Source of the DNA: Typhlomys cinereus
Taxonomy: Eukaryota > Chordata > Mammalia > Rodentia > Platacanthomyidae
DNA length: 64,000 nt
NCBI GenBank assembly: GCA_023101885.1
Contig: JALPQD010000639.1
Span: 496,001 to 560,000, forward strand
Direction of reading: 5' to 3'
The translations under genes were made by a program, and so were the position numbers. Positions within the stretch are counted from its first letter, which is position 1. Every line of letters starts with the position of its first letter. Of the stretch, positions 42,475 through 51,933 are shown in pieces. Below the pieces are notes generated by a model. The model was not told where the DNA came from and did not search any database. It worked only from the letters and a program-made list of their open reading frames with translations.

Positions 42475-45400
42475 ATGTCTAGGAATTAAAAATAGTTTCT
42501 CCATTATAACACTAAATGTTAATGGAATTAATTCACCAATCAAGAGACAGAGATCACAAACTTGGATTAAAAATCACAATCCATCAATCTGCTGCCTGCA
42601 GGAAACCCATCTCACCACAAAAGATAGGCAGGCTTTAAAAATAAAAGGCTGGTCAACAATTCTACAAGCTAATGGAAGCAGAAAACAGGCAGGGGTAGTC
42701 ATTATGCTATCAGACAAAGTGGACTTCAAACCAAAGAAAAGTATAAGAGACACGGATGGATACTACATTTTAGTCACAGGTACAATTAACCAGGAAGACT
42801 TCACAATACTGAACATATATGCACCCAATACGGGCCCCTCCACATTCATTAAGAAAACCCTACAGCGTCTAAAGCAAGAAATCAACCCCCAAACGATAAT
42901 TCTTGGGGACTTCAACACCGCCCTCTCGCCCTCTCAACATGGGATAGATCAGCAGGTCAAAAGCTTAACAGAGACACTTTGGAACTTAATCAAACCCTGA
43001 AAGAAATGGACCTTACAGATCTCTATCGAACTTTTCACCCACGTACCAAAGAATACACATTTTTCTCAGCAGCACACAGAACTTTCTCCAAAATAGATCA
43101 CATATTGGGACACAAAATGAATCTACACATATACAAAAAAGTTGAAATTATAACCTGTGCCCTATCAGACCACCACGGCCTAAAGCTGGACATCCACAAC
43201 GCATCAAACAAGAGAAAATACACTAACTCCCGGAAACTTAACAATATGATGCTGAATGAGAACTGGATTCAGGAAGAAATTAAAAAGGAAATTCAAGATT
43301 TCCTGAAAGTGAATGATAACGAAAATACATCTTACCAAAATCTCTGGGACACAATGAAAGCTGTTCTAAGTACTAGGTAAGTTCATAGCTCTTAATGCCT
43401 ACATCAAAAAAATGGAAACATCAGAAATAAACAATTTAACAATGCAGCTTAAAGCTTTAGAGAAACTAGAGCAATCTGATCCCAAAAGTAGTAGAAGAGA
43501 AATCAGCAAACTAAGGGGAGAAATAACTGAAATTGAGAGTAAGAAAACAATAGAAAAAATCAACCAGTCAAAAAGCTGGTTCTTTGAAAAAATCAATAAG
43601 ATGGATACACCCCTAGCTAATTTAACCAAAAGCAAGAGAGAGAAAACCCAAATTAACAAAATCAGAAATGAACATGGAGTTATCACTACTGATACCCAAG
43701 AAATCCAGAGAATTATAGCATCATATTTCAAAAACTTATACTCTGTGAAGTTTGACAACATAAAAGAGATGGATGAATTTCTAGTAAACACAACTTGCCT
43801 AAATTGAATCAGGAAGTTGTGAATTATTTAAATAGTCCTGTAACATATAAGGACATTGAGTAAGTAATCTTGAATCTTCCCACCAAAAAATGTCCTGGAC
43901 CAGATGGATTCAGCACAGAGTTCTACCAGACATTTAAGGAGTTAATAATACCAATACTCCTTAAACTGTTCCATCAAATAGCAAAGGAAGGAACACTACC
44001 AAATTCCTTCTATGAAGCTAATATCGTTTTAATCCCAAAACCTAATAAAGACTCACTTAAAAAAGAAAACTATAAGCCGATCTCTCTGATGAACACAGAC
44101 ACAAAGATTCTCAACAAAGTTTTAGCAAATAGGATTCAAAAACATATTAAAAAGATCATTCACGGGAACCAAGTAGGCTTCATCCCCGGCACACAAGGTT
44201 GGTTCAACGTATGCAAATCAATAAATGTAATTCATCATGTAAACCAGTGCTAAGTCCAAGACCACATGATACTCTGCACAGATGCAGAAAAAGCTTTTGA
44301 CAAGATCCAACAGCCTTTTATGATCAATACGCTAGAGACAGTAGGAATGGAAGGAACCTTTCTCAATATAATAAAAGCTGTATACAACAAGCCCACAGCA
44401 AGGATTATGATCAATGGGGAACAATTGGAAGCATTCCCACTTCGATCAGGAACTAGACAAGGCTGTCCACTCTCAACACTTCTATTCAATATTGTAATTG
44501 AAGTCTTAGCTGAAGCCATAAGACAAGAAAGGGACATAAGAGGGATTCAAATTGGCAAGGAAGAAGTCAAACTATCCCTATTTGCAGATGACATGATCTT
44601 ATACCTGAGTAATCCCAAAAACTCCACTAGGAAGCTCCTGGAACTAATTGAGAAGTTCAGCAGGGTGGCAGGGTACAAAATAAATGTGCAAAAATCAGAG
44701 GCCTTCCTATATGCCCAGAATGAAAGAAGTGAAAAAGCCCTGAGAGAAACAATCCCATTTACTATAGCCCCTAAAAAAATGAAATACTTTGGTATAAACC
44801 TAACTAAGGAGGTAAAAGACCTTTACAATGAAAACTTTAAAATCCTAAAGAAAGAAATAGCAGAAGACACCAGAAAGTGGAAAGACCTCCCTTGTTCCTG
44901 GATTGGCAGAATCAACATCGTAAAAATGACCATCCTACCAAAGGCAATATGCAGATTCAATGCTATACCAATCAAAATCCCAAAGCAATTCTTCAAAGAA
45001 GTTGACCAAACAATCTCAAAGTTCATATGGAGGCACAAAAGACCCAGGATAGCAAAAACAATCCTGAGTAACAAAAACACTGCTGGAGGTATTGCTATAC
45101 CAAACCTAAGTCTATACTACAAATCCATAGTTATAAAGACAGCCTGGTAATGGCTCCAAAATAGACACACAGATCAATGGATAAGGATTGAAGACTCAGA
45201 TATAAGCCCACAAAGTTACAGCCATTTGGTCTTCGACAAAGGGGCCCAAAGAATCCAATGGAAAAAGAACAGCATCTTCAACAAATGGTGCTGGCAAAAC
45301 TGGATCTCCACATGCAGAAGATTAAAGCTGGACCCATACTTGTCACCATGTACAAGACTTAATTCCAAATGCATCAAGGACCTTGATATCAGGCCAGAGA

Positions 45401-46308
45401 CTATAAAAACCATAGTTGCAAGGACAGGGAACTCCCTCGAGCTGATTGGGCTAGGCCAACATTTCCTAAACAGACATCCAATGGCACAGTCACTGCTACC
45501 AACTCTCAACAATTGGGATCTTGTGAAATTAAAGAGCTTCTGTTCAGATAAAGAGATTGTCACAGGAGCTCAAAGGCAACCCACAGAATGGGAGAAAATC
45601 TTCCCTAACCACATATCTGATAGAGCCCTATTATCCAGAGTGCACAAAGAACTTAGAAAACTAAACACCAAGGAAATCAATGGCCCAATTAAGAAATGGG
45701 CCCTGGAACTTAAAAGAAACTTTACCAGGGATGAAATTAAAATGTCTAACAAATATCTGAAAAAATGCTCCACTTCCTTAGCCATCAGGGAAATGCAAAT
45801 CAAAACTTCTCTGAGATATCATCTCACCCCGGTCAGGATGGCAAAAATCCACATTATAAACAACAACAAATGTTGGAGAGGATGTGGAGAGAGGGGAACT
45901 CTCCTACATTGCTGGTTGGAATGCAGGCTAATACAGCCACTCTGGCGAGACGTCTGGAGATTCTTAAAGAAATTAAAGATTGAAATGCCATATGACCCTG
46001 TTATTCTACTTTTAGGAATAACCCCCCATACAGCAGAGGTTCACCTCGATAGCACAAGCACGACCATGTTCATAGCAGCACTGTTTACAATAGCAAAGTC
46101 ATGGAATCAGCCCAAATGTCCAACAGTTGACGAGTGGATAAGAAAAGAGTGGTAAATCTATACAATGGAGTACTACTCAGCCATCAAAAATGATGAATTA
46201 CTGGAATTTTCCAGGAAATGGATGTCTTTAGAAACAATTATATTAAGTGAAGTATCCCAGACCCAGAAAATTAAGCGCCATATGTACTCCCTAATAAGTG
46301 GCTCCTAG
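42475..46308 (+). pseudogene. LINE-1 ORF2 (endonuclease/reverse transcriptase), inactivated
   Basis: Ancestral length about 1,278 codons, close to mouse L1 ORF2. Endonuclease: QETH (Glu codon 42602), LGDFN (42902-42916), SDHH (43165-43176). [27 protein letters not shown], and palm FADD (44581-44592). C-terminal Cys/His motif: Cys at 45871, 45883, 45910 and 45922, His at 45907. Frame breaks lie near the start (ATG 42475 is out of frame by one), near 42990, near 43375 and near 43800. In-frame stops are at 43861, 44251-44253, 45148-45150 and 46153-46155. The ancestral stop is TAG 46306-46308. ORF2p nicks target DNA and primes reverse transcription. Confidence 0.93.
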
Positions 46309-47345
46309 TACCAAACCCACCCAGCCCACCTAGAGACAGTAATTGCAAGGATTATGAACAGGAGGGATGGGGTAGGAGGGACCACACCAGAAACAAGGAG
46401 AGAAGGGACCAGTGTTACAGCAGAGAAAATAGGCCTCCATCAAGGACCCAAATAAGTAATGAGACATCTGATTAAGTTCACAGACTTTTGTTCCTGATCA
46501 TTTACTACTGAGGGGGAGTGATCTCACCAGAAGAGGAGGCCATATAGTCTGGCAGATAAAAAGTAACCATTTTTCAAATGGGTGATAGACCCCTCCTTCA
46601 CTGTGGTTTCCCACTTTTATTACATCTACCTTTGAATGTGCTTTTATCACAAGACTCTAGTTTAACAGCTTTTTGCCTGTGGCCAGGGGGTGACATACAA
46701 TGCCCACCAGGATGGAATGAAGGGCATTGCAGGAGCAGCAAAACTGCAAAAGAAAATCAACAAACCACAATCCAGAACTTCAGAGACTCTATATCAACCA
46801 CCTAGAACTAGGCTAGACTAATCTCTCCCCATCTTGAAGCTCAGGGACATTTCCGGAAGAGGGGGCGGTAAGAGTGTAAGAGCAAAAGGATGGGAGGAGC
46901 AATGATTTGCAAGATACTCCACACAAGTTAGGGCCGAAGCAATCATAATTAGACTTTGCATGCCCTGCGCAATGTCCAACATACTATTGACCCCACAAAG
47001 TCTAGCATCTGCTAAAGGCACCAAGATCCTTGGAGGCAAGGGATTGACAGCCACAGTAGTGTTCCTATGCTTAAGGGGAACATGGGAAAGGGTTCAGGGA
47101 AATGCCACTGGGTCCTTGTATGTCATCGGAGAGGAGGGCCCAGAGGAGAGTCAGGCATGCACAAGAAAGGACTCTGGGAATCGGGTCAAGAGGCACGGGG
47201 GGATGGGGAGGGAGAGGTGAGGGGAGGGGGAGGAGGGGGTTCGGGGGGCGGGAGGAGGAGGGAGGGAGGGAACTGGTGTACTTATTAAGTTTGTATGAGC
47301 TGAAAGAATAATAAAAAATGTATTATAAATAAAAGTTAAAAAAAA
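46309..47345 (+). mobile_element. LINE-1 3' UTR with G-rich tract and poly(A)
   Basis: About 1 kb after the ORF2 stop. The same blocks recur in 11183-12282 (-), 33745-34500, 51195-51790 and, diverged, 19129-20192 and 25345-26330 (-). A G-rich polypurine block lies at about 47195-47275 with many GGG and GGGG runs (G-quadruplex potential), then TGTACTTATTAAGTTTGTATGAGC and an A-rich end. AATAAA-like hexamers occur only within the last 40 bp, overlapping the tail (AATAATAAAAAAT; TATAAATAAAAG). Confidence 0.9.
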
Positions 47346-47358
47346 AGATATAGGTGTA
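47346..47358. repeat. Target-site duplication, right copy
   Basis: AGATATAGGTGTA, matching 40933-40945. Confidence 0.85.
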
Positions 47359-47755
47359 AACATGATGGAGCTCTACACACATTTGTAGAGAATTAGTAGT
47401 TGAGTTAAGGCCCGAGTGAATCTGTAGGAGATTGTTTAACTGATGGGGAAGGCCCAGCCCATGGTGGGTAAAACTAGTCCATGGGTGCATGAATAAGATG
47501 GATAGAACTGGTTGAGAAAGTTGGCATCCTTGTGTATACTTAGCCAGACATACTGATCTGACAAGTAAGGACTGCTCCTTCTCCTCTCTCAGCTGTTCTG
47601 GGATGTGGTACAGACAGTTCCTTTGGCCATCAGTGTTTGTGTGGGTTCTCCTGACAAGATGGACAATGATCTATAACTGGACTATTGTAAAAGAAAACAA
47701 AGTTCCTTCAGCTGTTTTGCCATGATTTTATCAGTAACATGTAGAGTAACTGAAA
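47359..47755 (+). repeat. URR1-like repeat, part after the LINE-1
   Basis: Continues the element begun before 40932: GGAGCTCTACACACATTTGTAG, GGCCCAGCCCATGGTGGGT, GAAAGTTGGCATCCTTGTG, TAGCCAGACATACTG, CTCCTGACAAGATGGACAATG, ending CATGATTTTATCAGTAACATG. It aligns block by block with 38590-38990. Confidence 0.55.
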
Positions 47756-47829
47756 CAGATTCCAACAGAAAAAAAAATCTGCACTAAAAAAATGGCTCTG
47801 CCTTCTATATACAACAAAAATATATTCAA

Positions 47830-48170
47830 ACTTTTATGTATGTGGATGTGTGCCTGTGTATGAGAGATTTTGTGTATTTATATGTGTTTTTGAGTTACAT
47901 GCTTTCAAGTGTCTGTATTTATGTGTGCTTGCATGTGTGTTTGCATGTGTGAGTTTGTTTATGCATATATTTGAGTTTTGTGTCTCTATTTGTCTCTACA
48001 TGTGTGATTCTGTGTAGTTTATATGTGTGTGTGGTATGTGTATATTTATTTGTGTTATTTGTTTATATGTACATCCTTATGTATTTTTTCATGTGTGTGT
48101 GTGTTTCTGCATGTGCTGTACAAGTGTGTTTTGTGACTGTGATTCTATATGTATCTCTAGGTATGATGTT
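47830..48170. repeat. Degenerate TG-rich low-complexity region
   Basis: About 340 bp where TGTGT words recur at irregular spacing (TGTGTGCCTGTGTATGAG, GCATGTGTGTTTGCATGTGTG, and so on). Looks like an old, eroded (TG)n-type satellite. The 82-codon frame over 47971-48219 is a Cys/Val-rich artefact. Confidence 0.7.
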
Positions 48171-48515
48171 TAGCTGGTTTAAGTTGACTGAGTGTTCACC
48201 TTTGAGGTCGAGTCTTTAGCCTGGTCCATCGGTGTGGAAAGAACTCTTAACCAATGTAAATTTCTTGGTTATATTTAACATACATGTGCTATTTTATTGC
48301 CTCTTTCTTAATTTAGCCAATAGTGTATATCATGCCAATTTCTGTCACTCGTGAAATTGGAGGTTAGGAGAAAGATTTGCCATAAAGTGACAAGGCATGC
48401 ACTGATCAAATCATAGAAACAGCCTCCCCGCCCCCATATCTGCCTCTATTTGGCTACATCACAGTTATTTTTTTTGAAGGAAGAATATCAGTTAAGCAAA
48501 CATTTTAGCATATAC
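48171..48515. other. No recognised feature
   Basis: Unique-looking sequence. Confidence 0.4.
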
Positions 48516-48519
48516 ATCA

Positions 48520-48760
48520 ATCCTGGGGAAGTGTGCTAAATACATCATTTTATTTAAATCTCATGAAAGGATTATATAGAATAATACACTGTGCCCATCT
48601 TTATGGCTAAAGAAACTTATAGTCAAAGGGACTAGGGAATTTGTCCAAGGTCAAAATAACTTAATTCAAGGGGAAAATATGACAGCTAGAGAAAATTATG
48701 GGTGTGTGACCAGCCCACAGTTCTCTTTACAGTCCATCAATTTCCCCACTTTGCATGAGC
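48520..48760 (+). mobile_element. MIR-like ancient SINE
   Basis: CATTTTATTTAAATCTCATGAAAGG...TGTGCCCATCTTTATGGCTAAAGAAACTT...GAATTTGTCCAAGGTCAAAATAAC...GACAGCTAG parallels the MIR core and tail ('..ttatccccattttacagatgaggaaactgaggc..cttgcccaaggtcacacagctag'). Diverged, as expected for a mammal-wide element. Confidence 0.65.
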
Positions 48761-49540
48761 ATAATATTTCCAGGCTGTGATCTGAAATGAGAAACAAAAA
48801 GAACAATGGGCAAAAGGGAAACCTGAATTTTATGTTTACTCTGATTTAAAATGTCTGTTGCCTCTGATGATCTCATGTTCTTAATGTGCTCAAATCCCCT
48901 GACATCTCATTTTCCTAGATTTCTGGGTTCATTTCCCTCTCTCCTTCCTGGATGTCATTCAGACTAGAGCCCTCTTACCCATGATATTGATTATTTTCCT
49001 CACAGAGACCTAGATTTATGACATTTTTGATTTCTTCCCTTTGCTCTGAGTGTTAATCATGGACAGAAATCAGAATAAATTAGGAGCTAAGAACTTAAGA
49101 GAATCCCTTAGAGTTCTTTTCTCTAAACAAACCTGCATGGGAACAAGTAATACTAGAGCCCTTGGATACTCTAAAACTCATTCTCCACTAACTCTTTGGA
49201 AATATAGCTCTCATTCCCTCTTTCGCAACTTCCAGCAGCATATCATTGTTTTTCTAGGCTTCCTGCCTCACATTAACCTTTCACTTGGCAACTACTGTGC
49301 GACTCTCACTCTTATCGCTTGTATTCATATGATCTCTCCCTTATTTTCTGAATTATCTACAAGTTTAAAGCACTCAATTATGACTGGAAAATCTGAAGTA
49401 CTGAGGGGAACATTTTATAAAATATTTTCATTCTCAGAAGAAATTTTTCTTTGAAAAGTTCTAATCTTTAAGGAGCAAGAATACAAAAACACTGGTAGCA
49501 GTAATTCCAATAGCTGAACCGTAAGAGCCCACTGGCTGTT
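48761..49540. other. No recognised feature
   Basis: Unique-looking sequence. The 134-codon open frame 49050-49454 (plus) is the longest non-repeat frame nearby. Its translation is Ser/Leu/Thr-rich without a recognisable domain, and I see no flanking exon signals that would support it. Confidence 0.4.
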
Positions 49541-49544
49541 CTAT

Positions 49545-49720
49545 CACTCGTGTAGCAATTTGCTAAATATTCTGCATCTGTTATCCCCTTTACATTATAT
49601 GAAGATTTCCATCTAGCTACTACCTGTTTCAAAAATGTGAAAACTGTTACTGAATATGGTAGCTGACCAAATCACACGGCATAGTCAGTATTCAAACTCT
49701 TGTTTGTCTTAGAAACACAG
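49545..49720 (+). mobile_element. MIR-like ancient SINE
   Basis: GCATCTGTTATCCCCTTTACATTATATGAAG...GTGAAAACTG...GCTGACCAAATCACACGGCATAGTCAGTATTCAAACTC matches the MIR layout ('..tcacacagctagtaagtggcagagccaggattcaaaccc'). Diverged. Confidence 0.55.
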
Positions 49721-50980
49721 GTTATTCACTGAAGGCAACCTCCAGTCTCTTAAGGTACATCTGTATACTTCACTTATCTGTGGTTTTTGCCAGGAGAAAA
49801 TGAGATTCGATCTTTTCTAGAAATGGTGTTATGACACCAGGTGAAAACTTTTGGGAAGAGTTGACACATAAAGCTATGATGGTCTTTATACATTTGTAGA
49901 TATTGCTATAAAAATTGTAAGCTCCCCCAAAACGGCTAACTTTGACTCAAAAAAATACCAACTTTTATTGGTCCCTGGAGCCTCTACTCTCCACAGGCAA
50001 CCCAATCTCCTTCACAATTCTGCCACTTCCCATGTTTGCTGCCCTCCCTGTGTCTTTTACAGCCATGCTGCTGGCTGAAGTCAGAACCCTGCCAGACATG
50101 TTAATAGGCAAAGCTTCTTAGGGGAAAGCAAACAGGAGATGTGTGAAACATTGCAGGGCCTCTGATTGCTCTAAATTGTCTGTCTGCCACAGCAAGTCAG
50201 CCTCATTTGCCAGTTACAGAAGACACATGACCAAAGAAGAGGCAAAGTGAGGCGATGGAATCTCAGTCTACAAATAGTATATTGCAGACAGTCCTTAAAG
50301 ACCTGTAATGCTTATTGCATTTCCACATGCTTCTTTTCTCCCTGGGATCTCCAGCAAGCATTTGACTCTAGGATATAGATTATCTGGAGGAATATCTCAT
50401 CATCTCCAGAGACATCTCCTAAGAGTTCCTAAGAAGCTATTATGTATGAATCCAGTTTATAGGCAACTAAGTTCTTTCAGAGAACCAGGACAGAATTAAA
50501 TAATCCCAAGCTGAAAGGGAAAGACAAATGTTCCTTGCATGCAATTTATTTTTGTATAGGAACAAGATGAAACACACTTTGATTTCCATACTGAGACCTT
50601 TTCATCTGTTCATGTGCTAAGCAAATAATAAAAAAAAAATGTTTAACAACACAATTGAAGGTCTTACATTTAGTGAAGGGCTGGTGATGTTTTAAGACTT
50701 TGGACAGAATGCAGATTCCATGAGCCTCAGCTGCTGTATCTGCAGAAATGAAAGCAGCTTTCTCTTATATTAAGCACCAGGAGTTATTCTCTAAGGAGTC
50801 TGGATTTTTAGTATCTAAAATTATTATCTCAAACTACAGTATTTTCACTGTAGCACTGAGCATGACTAGCGGTGATTGTGTATCTAATGATGGGCCCAAG
50901 CATGAGACAGGAATCATTAAATACATTAGCATGTACTAAAGTCTTGAACAGTCCCTAGAAAAATTATGTGAACTCTTCTT
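49721..50980. other. No recognised feature
   Basis: About 1.26 kb of unique-looking sequence with only short chance frames. Confidence 0.4.
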
Positions 50981-51182
50981 AAGAAAATTTGCTGTTACAG
51001 GGCTGGAGAGGTGGCTCAGTGGTTAAGTCCTCTGCCTTGCAGGCAGAAGGTCCTGAGTTCGAATCCTAGACCCCATGTATAGACGTTGGGACACACACAC
51101 ACACACACATACATACACACACACACACACACACATGCACAATTGAATAAATAATAATAATAAAAATAAAAAGAATTAAAAA
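50981..51182 (+). mobile_element. Young B2-like SINE lacking its middle
   Basis: Left flank AAGAAAATTTGCTGTTACAG (50981-51000). Body from GGCTGGAGAGGTGGCTCAGTGG, with A box and B-box-like GAGTTCGAATCC (the best tRNA-like B box in the window). After CCCATGTATAGACG it jumps to a CA-rich segment (51091-51136) and the AATTGAATAAATAATAAT tail, so about 110 bp of the GC-rich middle seen in the copy at 40290 is missing. The right flank repeats AAGAAAATTTGC (51183-51194), where the next element has inserted. Confidence 0.88.
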
Positions 51183-51194
51183 AAGAAAATTTGC
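51182..51194. repeat. Target-site duplication, left copy (AAAGAAAATTTGC)
   Basis: Matches 51921-51933 and also overlaps the SINE's own right-hand duplication, so the L1 used the same site at the SINE's 3' end. Confidence 0.75.
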
Positions 51195-51923
51195 TCTTAC
51201 AATCTTACCGCCCCCTCTTCCGCAAATGTCTCTGAGCTTCTGGATGGGGAGAGATTACGCTGGCCTAGTTCTATGTGGTTGATATAGAGTGTCTGAAGTT
51301 CTGGATTGTGGTTTGTTGATTTTCGTTTGCAGTTTTGCTGCGGTAAGATTGTAAGAGCAAAAGGATGGGAGGAGCAATGATTTGCAAGATTCTCCACACT
51401 AGTTAGGGCCGAAGCAATCATAATAGGACTTTGCATGCCCTGCACAATGTCCAACACACTATTGATCTCACAAAGTCTAGCATCAGCTAAAGGCACCAAG
51501 ATCATTGGAGGCAAGGGATTGACAGCCACAGTAGTGTTCCTATGCTTAAGGGGAACATGAGAAAGGGTTCAGGGAAATGCCACTGGGTCCTTGTACGTCA
51601 TCGGAGAGGAGGACCCAGAGGAGAGTTAGGCATACACAATAAAGGACTCTCTGGAAATTGGGGGGGAGGCACTGGGGGATGGGGAGGGAGGAGAGGGGAA
51701 ATGGGGGTTCGGGGGGAGGAGGAGGGAGAGAGGGAATTGGTCTACCTATTAAGTTTGTATGAGCAGAAATAATAAAAATAAAAAAAAAAAAGAATATCAT
51801 GTGGTCTTGAATTTTGGACTGGTTTATATGGTGAATTACTTGTATTGATTTGCATATGTTGAACCAACATTGTGTGCCTGGAATAAAGCCTACTTGATCT
51901 CTGTAAATGAAAAAAAAAAAAAA
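51195..51923 (+). mobile_element. LINE-1 insertion with 5' inversion and 3' transduction
   Basis: Structure left to right: an inverted 3' UTR piece (51195-51342, complement of about 46725-46875 of the full-length copy); a sense 3' UTR piece (51343-51774, from CGGTAAGATTGTAAGAGC); poly(A) 51775-51791; an extra 118 bp (51792-51909); a second poly(A) 51910-51923; TSD. The inverted and sense pieces meet at almost the same L1 position, as in twin priming. Non-coding; the 110-codon minus frame here is UTR sequence. Confidence 0.8.
51792..51909 (+). other. Transduced flank: antisense LINE-1 ORF2 fragment supplying AATAAA
   Basis: The complement of L1 ORF2 around 44165-44275 (plus strand reads TTGAACCAACATTGTGTGCCTGGAATAAAGCCTACTTG across 51859-51896). 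AATAAA at 51882-51887 lies 22 nt before the second poly(A). It fits a source L1 that sat just upstream of an antisense L1 fragment, whose opposite strand supplied the polyadenylation signal. An alternative is a more complex rearrangement of one L1. Confidence 0.65.
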
Positions 51924-51933
51924 GAAAATTTGC
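51921..51933. repeat. Target-site duplication, right copy
   Basis: AAAGAAAATTTGC, identical to 51182-51194. The leading A's overlap the poly(A). Confidence 0.75.

Larger units (their letters stand above)
40946..47345 (+). mobile_element. Full-length LINE-1, structurally complete but inactivated
   Basis: 6.4-kb element with 5' UTR, ORF1, inter-ORF spacer, ORF2, 3' UTR and poly(A), bounded by a 12-13 bp TSD. No internal transposon insertions. Both reading frames carry several stops and frameshifts, so it cannot encode intact proteins. All catalytic landmarks are recognisable, which means the element is not very old. It inserted near the 5' end of a URR1-like repeat. It serves here as the reference for all other young L1 fragments in the window. 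Confidence 0.95.

Noticed and set aside
44266..45150. 294-codon reverse-transcriptase frame as an active gene
   Set aside because: It is one open section of a broken L1 ORF2 that has stops on both sides in the same frame; not an independent gene.
49050..49454. 134-codon open frame outside recognised repeats
   Set aside because: Composition is Ser/Leu/Thr-rich without any domain, there are no convincing splice or promoter signals, and frames of this size are expected by chance in 64 kb read six ways.
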